Positions 54,201-61,692 of a DNA stretch of 64,000 bases are shown one piece after another. Within the stretch, counting starts at the first letter, position 1. Every line of letters starts with the position of its first letter. Source of the DNA: Granulicella pectinivorans (lineage in GTDB: Bacteria; Acidobacteriota; Terriglobia; Terriglobales; Acidobacteriaceae); NCBI RefSeq assembly GCF_900114625.1, contig NZ_FOZL01000001.1, positions 62,001 to 126,000 on the forward strand, given 5' to 3'. Both the position numbers and the translations under genes were made by a program. The notes under the pieces were generated by a model. That model had not been told where the DNA came from. It searched no databases and saw only the letters and a program-made list of their open reading frames with translations.

Positions 54201-54240
54201 CGGCATCCCCGCATCCCACCTCTGGGATGTGGGGATGCCG
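54201..54240 (+). repeat. Long palindromic repeat after the type III PKS gene
   Basis: CGGCATCCCCGCATCCCA (54201-54218) pairs with TGGGATGTGGGGATGCCG (54223-54240), with one mismatch and a 4-base loop. The core GGGATGTGGG is shared with the repeats at 56561 and 58692. It begins 12 bases after the stop codon and could end transcription or stabilise the message. No T-run follows. Confidence 0.65.
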
Positions 54241-54249
54241 CCGCCCACG

Positions 54250-55242
54250 CTACGGCTGCCCGGACCCTCCCGCCGACCCATACACCTGCCCATTCGCATA
54301 GCTCGCATCGCTCGCCGCTAGCTGCACGTAGATCGAAGCCAGCTCCGCCGGCTGCCCGGCCCGGCCCAGCGGCGTCTGCCCGCCAAACTGCACCAGCTTC
54401 TTCTGCGTAGCCCCTCCGCTTACCTGCAGCGGCGTCCAGATCGGCCCCGGAGCCACCCCGTTCACCCGAATTCCCTTCGGCCCCAACTGCTTCGCAAGCG
54501 ACTTCACATAGTTCATCGTCGCCGCCTTCGTCTGCGCATAGTCGTACAGATCCGGCGAAGGGTCATACGCCTGTTCCGAAGTCGTCGCAATGATCGTCGC
54601 CCCCGGCTTCAGATGTGGCAACGCCGCCTTGATAATCCAGAACGGCGCATAGATGTTCGTCTTCATCGTCCAGTCGAACTCCTCCGTCGAGATCTCTAGA
54701 ATTGAAGCGTGCGTCTGCTGCCGCCCGGCGTTACTCACCAGGATGTCCAGCCCGCCCAGCCCGCTGATCGCCTCCGCCACCAGCGTCGTGCAGAACGCCT
54801 CGCTCCGCAGATCCCCCGGAATCCCGATCCCCTTGCGACCCTCCTTCCGGATCAGCTCCAGCACCTCCCGCGCATCCGGCTCCTCGCTCGGAAAGTAGTT
54901 GATCGCCACATCCGCGCCCTCGCGCGCATACGCAATCGCCGCCGCGCGCCCCATGCCGGAGTCGCCGCCTGTAATCAAAGCCTTCCGCCCCGCCAGCCGT
55001 CCAGAGCCCTTATAGCTCGTCTCGCCGTGGTCCGGACGCGGATTCATCCGGCTCGCCAAACCCGGCCAGGGCTGCGACTGCGCAGGATAAGGCGGCTTCG
55101 GATACTTCGTCGTCGGATCCTCCATCGGCGCCGCCGTCCCCTGCCCGCCCTCTGCCAAAGCCGGCGTAGCCACCGCCGCCGCAACCGCTCCCAGCCCGCC
55201 AACCACCTGTCTCCTCGACATCGTTATCGACTCCTCACTCAT
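54250..55242 (-). CDS. YghA-like short-chain dehydrogenase with Tat-type signal
   Basis: This 330-residue NAD(P)-dependent oxidoreductase is strongly similar in pattern to E. coli YghA: 'DPTTKYPKPPYPAQSQPWPG', 'GRKALITGGDSGMGRAAAIA', 'VAPGPIWTPLQVSGG'. The cofactor motif TGGDSGMG and active-site Y-x-x-x-K ('YDYAQTKAA') are present. Unlike YghA it starts with 'MSRRQVVGGLGAVAAAVATP' and an ALA-type cleavage site, which resembles a twin-arginine export signal. Start 55242 has GGAG 7-8 bases upstream; ATG 55221 also has a good site and keeps the signal. A single-gene unit by position. Confidence 0.87.
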   Translation of the reverse strand: MSEESITMSRRQVVGGLGAVAAAVATPALAEGGQGTAAPMEDPTTKYPKPPYPAQSQPWPGLASRMNPRPDHGETSYKGSGRLAGRKALITGGDSGMGRAAAIAYAREGADVAINYFPSEEPDAREVLELIRKEGRKGIGIPGDLRSEAFCTTLVAEAISGLGGLDILVSNAGRQQTHASILEISTEEFDWTMKTNIYAPFWIIKAALPHLKPGATIIATTSEQAYDPSPDLYDYAQTKAATMNYVKSLAKQLGPKGIRVNGVAPGPIWTPLQVSGGATQKKLVQFGGQTPLGRAGQPAELASIYVQLAASDASYANGQVYGSAGGSGQP

Positions 55243-55589
55243 CATGAATCTCCACATCGTGAACTCGTCGTCTCTGTCCACGCCTATCTCTTCAGTTGCA
55301 CCGCAACGCCAGGCCGTTGTTCGCCCGAGCTCACCGAAATCCCAATATCCGCGGTGTTTTTGCATACTGGCAAAAAAACCTCACCACCCCCCTCGTCCCA
55401 CGCCTATGTCGCCCGGCCAACATTGACCGCGCACTGTCGAGAAAGAGAGTTTTGTGATCCCGAGCGCAGTTTGTGATCCTGAGCCTAGATGCGCGCGTAC
55501 GGTGCGCCAACCGGAGTCGAAGACCCCCGTTCTCTGTTCCCTGGTCCTAATCCCTGTTCCCTGCCCTTCCCCCCCTGTAAACTGGAACC
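55243..55589. other. Intergenic region upstream of alaS with short repeats
   Basis: It contains a perfect dyad TTTTTGC-ATACTG-GCAAAAA (55357-55376), about 115 bases upstream of the YghA-like gene. Next come two copies of TTTGTGATCCYGAGC (about 55452-55485) and TGTTCCCTG-type short repeats (about 55532-55563), the latter similar to a string at 51222-51236. No gene is supported. Confidence 0.5.
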
Positions 55590-58500
55590 ATGATCCCCCG
55601 CACCGGTACCCAGATCCGCGAAGACTTCCTTCGCTTCTTCGAGAGCAAAGAGCACCGCCGCGTTCATTCGTCGTCCCTCGTCCCCCAGAACGACCCGACG
55701 CTCCTCTTCACCAACGCCGGCATGAACCAGTTCAAGGACGTCTTCCTCGGGTCGGACAAACGCCCGTACTCCCGTGCCACAACGAGTCAGAAGTGCGTCC
55801 GCGCCGGAGGCAAGCACAACGACCTCGAAAACGTAGGCTTCACCCGCCGCCACCACACCTTCTTCGAGATGCTCGGCAACTTCAGCTTCGGCGACTACTT
55901 CAAGAAGGACGCCATCGCCTACGCCTGGGAGCTCCTCACCTCGCCCGAGTGGTTCGCGATCGACAAGTCCCGCCTCTACGTCACCATCTTCGAAGGCGAC
56001 GCCAACGTCCCCCGCGACAACGAGGCCGAGCAGTTCTGGATCGAGACCGGCGTCCCCAAAGAGCGCATCTTCGAGATGTCCGCCAAGGACAACTTCTGGC
56101 AGATGGGCGAGACCGGCCCCTGCGGCCCCTGCTCCGAGATCTTCTACGATCTCGGCCTCGAAGCCAGCGAAACCGGAGCCGACCTCCCCTTCCCCCAGGA
56201 CGACCAGCGCTACGTCGAGATCTGGAACCTCGTCTTCATGCAGTTCGACCGCAGCATCGGCCCCAACGGCCCGGTCCTGACACCCCTCCCCAAGCCGAGC
56301 ATCGACACCGGCATGGGCCTCGAGCGGGTCGCCTGCGTCCTGCAAGGCGTCATCTCCAACTACCAGACCGACCTCTTCACCCCATTAATCGCCAAAGCCG
56401 CCGAACTCACACACTTCGCCCCCACCCAAAAAGCCTCGCCATCTTCCAAGGAGCCGTCCTCCCCCAAAGATGCGTCATCTCGACCGGAGGCCGTAGGCCG
56501 TAGTGGAGAGACCCCCGCATTGGTGCCGCCGCTCTCCATCGAAGTCGATGCATCGGGTGCCCCACATCCCGCATCTGGGATGTGGGTTTCCAGTGAACCC
56601 CAAGGGACCACCTACAACCCCGCCTGGGCCGTAGGCGACGAAAAGGGCTTCGCCTCCCTCCGCATCATCGCGGACCACGCCCGCGCCGCCACCTTCCTCA
56701 TCAACGACGGCGTCCAGCCCCAGAACGAAGGACGAGGCTACGTCCTCCGCAAAATCCTCCGCCGCGGCATCCGCCACGGCCGCCTCCTCGGCCAGAACGA
56801 ACCCTTCATGCACAAGATGGTCCTCGCCGTCCGCGACGAGATGCAGGTAGCTTACCCCGAGCTGACTGAGAGCGCCGAGCGCGTGGCAAAAGTAGTTAAA
56901 GCGGAAGAAGATCAGTTTGCCCGGGTATTGGCGGTCGCGTCGCGGGAAATGGAAGACGCTTTGGCTACAGACGTGCAGTCTCATGTTGATTCAGTTGTCC
57001 ATCTGATCCTTGAATTGGAAAGCAGAACACGACCCGGGCTGTGGAGCCTTGTGCAGGCCTATCAAGCTGAACATCGTGTTTATCTGAGAGGCTGCGAGCC
57101 GGCCTTTGTTGAATTCTATGGCCCTAAGATTGGTCCTGTCCTCTTCAGAGAACTGCTTGCGAGCTACGAGAAAGCGTTTGTGTTCAACGGGCGGACCGCT
57201 TTCTACCTTTACGAAACGTACGGCCTTCCGCTCGATTTCATGGTGGACGCAGCTAGAGATAAAAACCTAAACTTCGACTTCGAAGGCTTCGAAGCCGCCA
57301 AAGAAGAAGAACAAGCCCGCGCCCGAGCCTCCTGGAAGGGCGGAGCCCAAAAATCCGCCAACCCAGTCTTCCAGACCCTCCCCAAGACCGAGTTCGAAGG
57401 CTACTCCGCCCTCCGCGTAGACGGAGCCCGCGTCCTCGCCCTCGTCAAAGGCGGAGTAGGCGTCCAATCCCTCGCCCCCGGCGACCAGGGCGAAGTCGTC
57501 CTCGACGCCACCAGCTTCTACGCCGACTCCGGCGGCCAAATCGGCGACACCGGCGTCCTCTACGGCTCCGACCACCACACCGTCGTCGCCGAGGTAAAGG
57601 GCGCCACCAAGCCCGTACAAGGCGTCTTCGCCCACAAGGTCCTCGCCAAGCAAACCATCGCCCTCGGCGACACGGTCGATACCGCCGTCAACGGCGAGAT
57701 CCGCACCGCCACCGAGCGCAACCACACCGGCACCCACCTCCTCCACGCCGCCCTCCGCGAGGTCCTCGGCAAGCACGTCAAACAGGCCGGCTCCCTCGTC
57801 AACCAGAACCGCCTCCGCTTCGACTTCTCCCACTTCACCGGAGTCTCCGACCAGGAGCTCGACGAGATCGAGACCATCGTCAACCAGCAGGTCCTCGCCA
57901 ACGCCCACGTCGAAACCCTCGTCGACGTCCCCATCGACGTAGCCGTCAAGGAGCTCGGCGCGATGGCCCTCTTCGGCGAAAAGTACGGAGACCGCGTCCG
58001 CGTCGTCAAGATCGGCGACTTCTCCACCGAGCTCTGCGGCGGAACCCACACCCGCGCGACCGGCGAGATCGGCCTCATCAAGCTCGTCGGCGAGTCCTCC
58101 GTCTCCTCCGGCGTCCGCCGCCTCGAAGCCATCTCCGGCACCGGAGCCCTGCACGAGTTCCGCCGCGACTACGACATCACCCGCGCCGCCACCCAGGCCC
58201 TAGGCCTCGGCAACAACCCCGACGCCGAAGCCCTCCGCACCCGCCTCGCCGCCGCCGACGAAGAGCTCAAAAAGCTCCGCCGCGAGCTCGATCAGGCCCG
58301 CATGAAGGCCGCCAACGCCAACTCGGCTGATGCCGCTCCGGTTGACGTCAAAGGCGTCAAGGTCCTCACCCAGCGCGTCTCCGGCCTCGACAAGAACCAG
58401 ATGCGCACGCTGGTCGACTCCCTCCGCACCAAACTAGGCTCCGGCGTAGTCGTCCTGGGAGCCGAAGTAGAAGGCAAGGTAGCCCTCATCGTAGGCGTCA

Positions 58501-58676
58501 CCAAGGACCTCACGGCCAAAATCCCCGCAGGCAAGGTTGTAGGCCAGCTAGCCGCGATGGTAGACGGCCGCGGCGGCGGACGCCCCGACCTCGCCGAAGC
58601 CGGAGGCGCCAACGTAGGAGCCCTCGACGCAGCCCTCGCCAAATCCACTGACGTAGTAGCCACCTTCCTGTCCTAG
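55590..58676 (+). CDS. alaS: Alanyl-tRNA synthetase with two internal insertions
   Basis: This 1028-residue enzyme charges tRNA-Ala; bacterial AlaRS is usually about 870-900 residues. Catalytic-domain marks ('LLFTNAGMNQFKDVFLG', 'HHTFFEMLGNFSFGDYFKKD'), the editing-domain zinc motifs HTGTHLLH and CGGTHTRATGE, and the C-Ala/DHHA1 end ('GGGRPDLAEAGGA') are all intact. Extra segments lie at about residues 275-350 (P/S-rich, containing an in-frame palindromic repeat) and about 450-530 (between 'EEDQFARVL' and 'NGRTAFYLYETYG'). Bases about 56850-57275, covering the second insertion and flanking core, use AT-ending codons unlike the rest of the gene. No frameshift is seen, so the product is probably functional. 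A terminator follows. Confidence 0.95.
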   Translation: MIPRTGTQIREDFLRFFESKEHRRVHSSSLVPQNDPTLLFTNAGMNQFKDVFLGSDKRPYSRATTSQKCVRAGGKHNDLENVGFTRRHHTFFEMLGNFSFGDYFKKDAIAYAWELLTSPEWFAIDKSRLYVTIFEGDANVPRDNEAEQFWIETGVPKERIFEMSAKDNFWQMGETGPCGPCSEIFYDLGLEASETGADLPFPQDDQRYVEIWNLVFMQFDRSIGPNGPVLTPLPKPSIDTGMGLERVACVLQGVISNYQTDLFTPLIAKAAELTHFAPTQKASPSSKEPSSPKDASSRPEAVGRSGETPALVPPLSIEVDASGAPHPASGMWVSSEPQGTTYNPAWAVGDEKGFASLRIIADHARAATFLINDGVQPQNEGRGYVLRKILRRGIRHGRLLGQNEPFMHKMVLAVRDEMQVAYPELTESAERVAKVVKAEEDQFARVLAVASREMEDALATDVQSHVDSVVHLILELESRTRPGLWSLVQAYQAEHRVYLRGCEPAFVEFYGPKIGPVLFRELLASYEKAFVFNGRTAFYLYETYGLPLDFMVDAARDKNLNFDFEGFEAAKEEEQARARASWKGGAQKSANPVFQTLPKTEFEGYSALRVDGARVLALVKGGVGVQSLAPGDQGEVVLDATSFYADSGGQIGDTGVLYGSDHHTVVAEVKGATKPVQGVFAHKVLAKQTIALGDTVDTAVNGEIRTATERNHTGTHLLHAALREVLGKHVKQAGSLVNQNRLRFDFSHFTGVSDQELDEIETIVNQQVLANAHVETLVDVPIDVAVKELGAMALFGEKYGDRVRVVKIGDFSTELCGGTHTRATGEIGLIKLVGESSVSSGVRRLEAISGTGALHEFRRDYDITRAATQALGLGNNPDAEALRTRLAAADEELKKLRRELDQARMKAANANSADAAPVDVKGVKVLTQRVSGLDKNQMRTLVDSLRTKLGSGVVVLGAEVEGKVALIVGVTKDLTAKIPAGKVVGQLAAMVDGRGGGRPDLAEAGGANVGALDAALAKSTDVVATFLS
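56561..56586 (+). repeat. Palindromic repeat embedded in frame inside alaS
   Basis: CCCACATCCC (56561-56570) pairs perfectly with GGGATGTGGG (56577-56586) around the loop GCATCT. The flanks (GGGTGC before, TTTCCAGTG after) match those of the repeat at 58692. It is translated as part of 'SGAPHPASGMWVSSEPQG'. The preceding string at about 56468-56516 ('TCATCTCGACCGGAGG'... 'GTGGAGAGACCCCCGC') also looks like an intergenic repeat. Confidence 0.85.
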
Positions 58677-58691
58677 CCGCAACTCCGGGTG

Positions 58692-58724
58692 CCCCACATC
58701 TCGCTTCTGAGATGTGGGGTTTTT
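58692..58724 (+). terminator. alaS terminator formed by the palindromic repeat
   Basis: CCCCACATCTC (58692-58702) pairs perfectly with GAGATGTGGGG (58709-58719) around GCTTCT, followed by TTTTT (58720-58724). It belongs to the same repeat family as the palindrome at 56561 inside alaS. Confidence 0.88.
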
Positions 58725-58760
58725 CAGTGCCGCCAAAACTCCCAAAAGCAGGAACGGAAG

Positions 58761-58827
58761 GGCCTGGCTTCAGCCAGGCCGCAAAGCACCGATCTTTACG
58801 CTCGTCTATTGATTCCCGAAGGGAATC
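58761..58827. repeat. Intergenic palindromes downstream of alaS
   Basis: There are two perfect dyads. GGCCTGGCT-TC-AGCCAGGCC spans 58761-58780 and GATTCCC-GAA-GGGAATC spans 58811-58827. They look like members of short palindromic intergenic repeat families. No gene is present between 58677 and 58958. Confidence 0.55.
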
Positions 58828-58958
58828 GTGCCGCCTCAAACACCCACGCTGGTCACTAAAAAAAAGTGACCCCAAAAAATTCCAGCCCCCCTCAAGTCCA
58901 CCCCTAAGTCTCATCCCCTGAAGACTTTACTCCGAAAGACCGGGTGGGGGTGCCAACC

Positions 58959-59732
58959 TCACTTCTTCCGCACCTGCTCGATATCGAACATCGAAAGCGG
59001 CGTCTCCTTGTTGTACGTCACCTTCGTAATGAACCGCTGCGCGCTCATATCCCCATTGTGGTACCGCGTCACCGACAGCGGCGTCGGGATCCCCTCGTAC
59101 GTGTGGTAGTCCTCGTACTCCTCGACCTCCTCGTCGTGATCCTTGAAGATCGGGTTCCGCCACTCATACGTCCGGCGCAGCGGCAGATGCGTCGTCTGAT
59201 CCGTAAACAGCGTCACCGCATCGTTATCCGGCGAGAGAATCGTGAATTTGTCCACAATTCGGCGTTCCACCATCGCCGTCCCTTCCGGCACAATCACCAC
59301 CCCAGGCCTCTTCATCCACTCCGTCACCACCGTCCGGATCGAGTGCGCCCGGTTCCGGTTGTACTCCGCGACGTCCTTCTCGAGCAGCGGTTTCTTGCCC
59401 TTGTACGTAATCTCGTACCCGTTCGTCGCGTTCCACAGGATCACCACATCCTTCACCGACCCCGGCAGAATGTCCCGTGTCCGCGAGTACTCGATCCGCA
59501 CCATCCCCGGCTCGCGCCGGTACTCGTAAAACAGCACATTCGACCCCGTAGGGCGCCCGTGTTCGAAGCTGGCCACCCGCCCAACCTCCTCCGAATAAAC
59601 AAGATGCAGCCACGCATCGCCCCCCAGCGCAGCCACCATCTGGTCCAGCAGCGCCTGCCCCCTCTTATCCTGTTCCTGCGCCCCGGAGCCCATCGAAACC
59701 AACAAAAGTGCCGCCAGCAGAAGCTTCTTCAT
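58959..59732 (-). CDS. Periplasmic protein, outer-membrane-lipoprotein-sorting-like fold
   Basis: This 257-residue protein has a signal peptide (about residues 1-18, 'LVSMGSGAQ'). A helix follows ('GQALLDQMVAALGGDAWLHL'), then predominantly beta-strands, a layout like LolA/outer-membrane-lipoprotein-sorting proteins. Runs include 'RIEYSRTRDILPGSVKDVVI' and 'YHTYEGIPTPLSVTRYHNGD'. No catalytic residues are recognised; it may bind a lipid or lipoprotein in the periplasm. It starts 9 bases after the SDR gene stop and is probably in the same operon. Confidence 0.7.
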   Translation of the reverse strand: MKKLLLAALLLVSMGSGAQEQDKRGQALLDQMVAALGGDAWLHLVYSEEVGRVASFEHGRPTGSNVLFYEYRREPGMVRIEYSRTRDILPGSVKDVVILWNATNGYEITYKGKKPLLEKDVAEYNRNRAHSIRTVVTEWMKRPGVVIVPEGTAMVERRIVDKFTILSPDNDAVTLFTDQTTHLPLRRTYEWRNPIFKDHDEEVEEYEDYHTYEGIPTPLSVTRYHNGDMSAQRFITKVTYNKETPLSMFDIEQVRKK

Positions 59733-59741
59733 AGACTCCCT

Positions 59742-60515
59742 TCACCCGACCAGAACCGCGCCGCCATTCACATTGAAGATCTCGCCCGAGCAGAATCCGG
59801 CATACGGCGTACAAAGAAAGACGATGGGACCGGCAATCTCGTCTACATGCGCCGGCCGCCCCAGTGGAATCGTAGCCAGCACCTTCGTCCGCGTCGCCAC
59901 ATCGTCAAAGGCCGGCTGCGACATCTCCGTCGCCACCCACCCCGGAGCCACGCAGTTACAAAGAATTCCCTGCGGAGCCAGCTCGCTCGAAAGGCTCTTC
60001 GTCAGCGAGATCATCGCGCCCTTGCTCGCCGCATAGTCCGCATGGAACGCCTCTCCGCGCTGCGCCGCCGTCGAAGCCACCAGCACCACATGCCCCCTCG
60101 CACCACCCGCGCTCTCCTGCCGAAGCATCTGCGCCACCGCGTCCCGCACCAGACCAAAACAACTATCCAGGTTCGTACCCAGCGTCCCCCGCCACTGCTC
60201 CAGCGTCATGCTCGCAATCGGAGCATCGTGCGCAGGCCAGATCCCATGATTCACCACCAGAGCATCCAGCCGCCCATGTACCGCCACGGCCTTCGCAATC
60301 AGAGCCTGCCCATCCTCAACCGAATCAAGAGCTTGCTGAATCGCAGTCGCACCGCACTCCCTGGCCAGCGTCACCGCCCGCTCCTCAGCCGAGACATAGC
60401 TGAACACCACCCGAGCCCCGGCCTGCGCAAACAGCCGCACCGTAGCCGCCCCAATGCCCCGCGATCCACCCGTTACCAGCACCACCCGTCCATCCATCGA
60501 AAGCGCAACACTCAT
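59742..60515 (-). CDS. Short-chain dehydrogenase/reductase (FabG-like)
   Basis: This 257-residue cytoplasmic NAD(P)-dependent oxidoreductase has the nucleotide motif 'LVTGGSRGIGAATVRLF' near the N-terminus and NNAG replaced by 'VVNHG'. The active-site serine region is 'VLVASTAAQ', the Y-x-x-x-K motif is 'YAASKGAM', and 'NCVAPGWVATEMS' follows. It resembles 3-oxoacyl-ACP reductases, but the SDR family is too broad to name a substrate. Its ATG overlaps the stop of the MmcQ-like gene by 4 bases. Confidence 0.88.
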   Translation of the reverse strand: MSVALSMDGRVVLVTGGSRGIGAATVRLFAQAGARVVFSYVSAEERAVTLARECGATAIQQALDSVEDGQALIAKAVAVHGRLDALVVNHGIWPAHDAPIASMTLEQWRGTLGTNLDSCFGLVRDAVAQMLRQESAGGARGHVVLVASTAAQRGEAFHADYAASKGAMISLTKSLSSELAPQGILCNCVAPGWVATEMSQPAFDDVATRTKVLATIPLGRPAHVDEIAGPIVFLCTPYAGFCSGEIFNVNGGAVLVG

Positions 60516-60979
60516 CCCTTCAGCTTACCCTTCTTGCCTTTCGCGGGTTTCGCGGCCTCCTTCGCCGCCAACACCTTCCGCCGCTCAGCGATCAGCTTTT
60601 TGCGCTCCCCGGCGGGCAAGGCCAGCACCGCCTTCACCTTGCGAGGCAGCCTCTCGAAGGTAAGCCCATGCGCCGCCCGTATCTCGTCTTCCCAGACCGG
60701 ATTCCGATGCACACCCCACGTCTCCGCCGCCACCCAGAAGATCCGTGCAAAGTAAGGTGCAGGCACAATCCCCTCGATCTCGACCAGCTCGGCAAAGTGC
60801 TCCGCCCCCGCCAGGTACGAGATCACACCACGCCCATCGCCATCCAGATTCAGGAGCGCAAACATCTTGCCGCCAATCGCCTTATCCCCGCACCACAGCA
60901 CCAGATTGTCGCCCCACTGGCGCGTCTCGACAACATGCGGAAGGCTCAGCGCAAAAGCTCGTAGCTTCTCGGCGTCCAT
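60512..60979 (-). CDS. MmcQ/YjbR family protein
   Basis: This 155-residue protein of the MmcQ/YjbR fold (CyaY-like, often annotated as DNA-binding) shows 'FALSLPHVVETRQWGDNLVL', 'GGKMFALLNLDG' and 'FAELVEIEGIVPAPYFARI'. A lysine/alanine-rich basic tail (about residues 125-155) could bind nucleic acid. The frame opens 13 codons upstream, but ATG 60979 (MDAEKLRAF) is the conserved family start. It lies between the DUF3253 gene and the SDR gene. Confidence 0.82.
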   Translation of the reverse strand: MDAEKLRAFALSLPHVVETRQWGDNLVLWCGDKAIGGKMFALLNLDGDGRGVISYLAGAEHFAELVEIEGIVPAPYFARIFWVAAETWGVHRNPVWEDEIRAAHGLTFERLPRKVKAVLALPAGERKKLIAERRKVLAAKEAAKPAKGKKGKLKG

Positions 60980-60989
60980 GCACAACAGT

Positions 60990-61238
60990 CTAGCGGAGAC
61001 GAAGCCGCACAGGCCCACGCGCGGTGTTGCCGTCCACCACCTCGCCCTCCTGCGTCACCACAATCGAGCCCCGGCTCACCAGCCGATGGGCCGCCTCGCG
61101 AACGGCAGGCATTGATTCCCGCCAGTCCTCACCGGCCACCACGCGCGCCGCTTCGGAGGGGCAGATGGTCTTGTCTGCGCCACGCTCTTCGAGCAAACGC
61201 AGAATCGCGTCCTCTAACTCAACGGAAGAAGCCATCAT
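60990..61238 (-). CDS. DUF3253 domain protein
   Basis: This 82-residue small protein matches DUF3253 over its full length: 'AILRLLEERGADKTICPSEA' (CPSEAAR motif), 'WRESMPAVREAAHRLVSRGS' and 'VVDGNTARGPVRLRLR'. The fold is winged-helix-like; function unknown. Two ATGs are adjacent at the start. No Shine-Dalgarno is visible, and TATAAA lies about 8 bases before the start, so translation may be leaderless or start differently. It precedes the MmcQ-like gene by 10 bases. Confidence 0.8.
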   Translation of the reverse strand: MMASSVELEDAILRLLEERGADKTICPSEAARVVAGEDWRESMPAVREAAHRLVSRGSIVVTQEGEVVDGNTARGPVRLRLR

Positions 61239-61269
61239 GCTTTTATAAATGAAAAAGTTGAAAGAAAAA

Positions 61270-61346
61270 TGGTCGGGACGACTAGATTCGAACTAGCGAC
61301 CTCACCCACCCCAAGGGTGCGCTCTACCAGGCTGAGCCACGTCCCG
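61270..61346 (-). tRNA. tRNA-Pro (anticodon GGG)
   Basis: A full cloverleaf lies on the minus strand. The acceptor CGGGACG pairs with CGTCCCG. The D-arm is TGGCTCAGCCTGGTAGAGC. The anticodon stem CACCC/GGGTG encloses TTGGGGT (anticodon GGG). The T-arm contains GTTCGAATC. The encoded CCA is at 61272-61270. A T-rich stretch follows on the minus strand. Confidence 0.97.
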
Positions 61347-61422
61347 ACTTGTTACATACCGCCCGCGCACAATCGCGCCGGCAGTGGGGTATCCTGCATC
61401 TCCAAGTGTACACGAGCGAGGC

Positions 61423-61692
61423 CTACTTCGGGGCCACATACTCCTTGGGAAGGGCTCCGCCTTCGCCAAAAAAGAACTCATTCATCTGCTCGACCAGAAA
61501 CTCCTGCGCCTCACGTGTCCACGGCTGCAGCCGGTACTCGTTCAAAAGCATCTTCTGGCGCTCCACCCACTCGCCCCACGCCTTCTCCGACACGTTCTTG
61601 TAGATCTTCTGGCCGAACTCGGAGTCGAACGGTGGCTCCGGCAAACCCTTCATCTCAGCCTTGTACTTCGTGCAAAACACCATATGATCCAT
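61423..61692 (-). CDS. yggX: Fe(II)-trafficking / oxidative damage protection protein YggX
   Basis: This 89-residue cytoplasmic protein protects Fe-S clusters and is proposed to move Fe(II). The family start 'MDHMVFCTKYKAEMKGLPEP' contains the conserved C7. 'FGQKIYKNVSEKAWGEWVER' and 'QKMLLNEYRLQPWTREAQEF' follow as expected. ATG 61692 has GGGAG 7 bases upstream, so the TTG two codons earlier is not used. Length is normal for the family (about 90). Confidence 0.93.
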   Translation of the reverse strand: MDHMVFCTKYKAEMKGLPEPPFDSEFGQKIYKNVSEKAWGEWVERQKMLLNEYRLQPWTREAQEFLVEQMNEFFFGEGGALPKEYVAPK

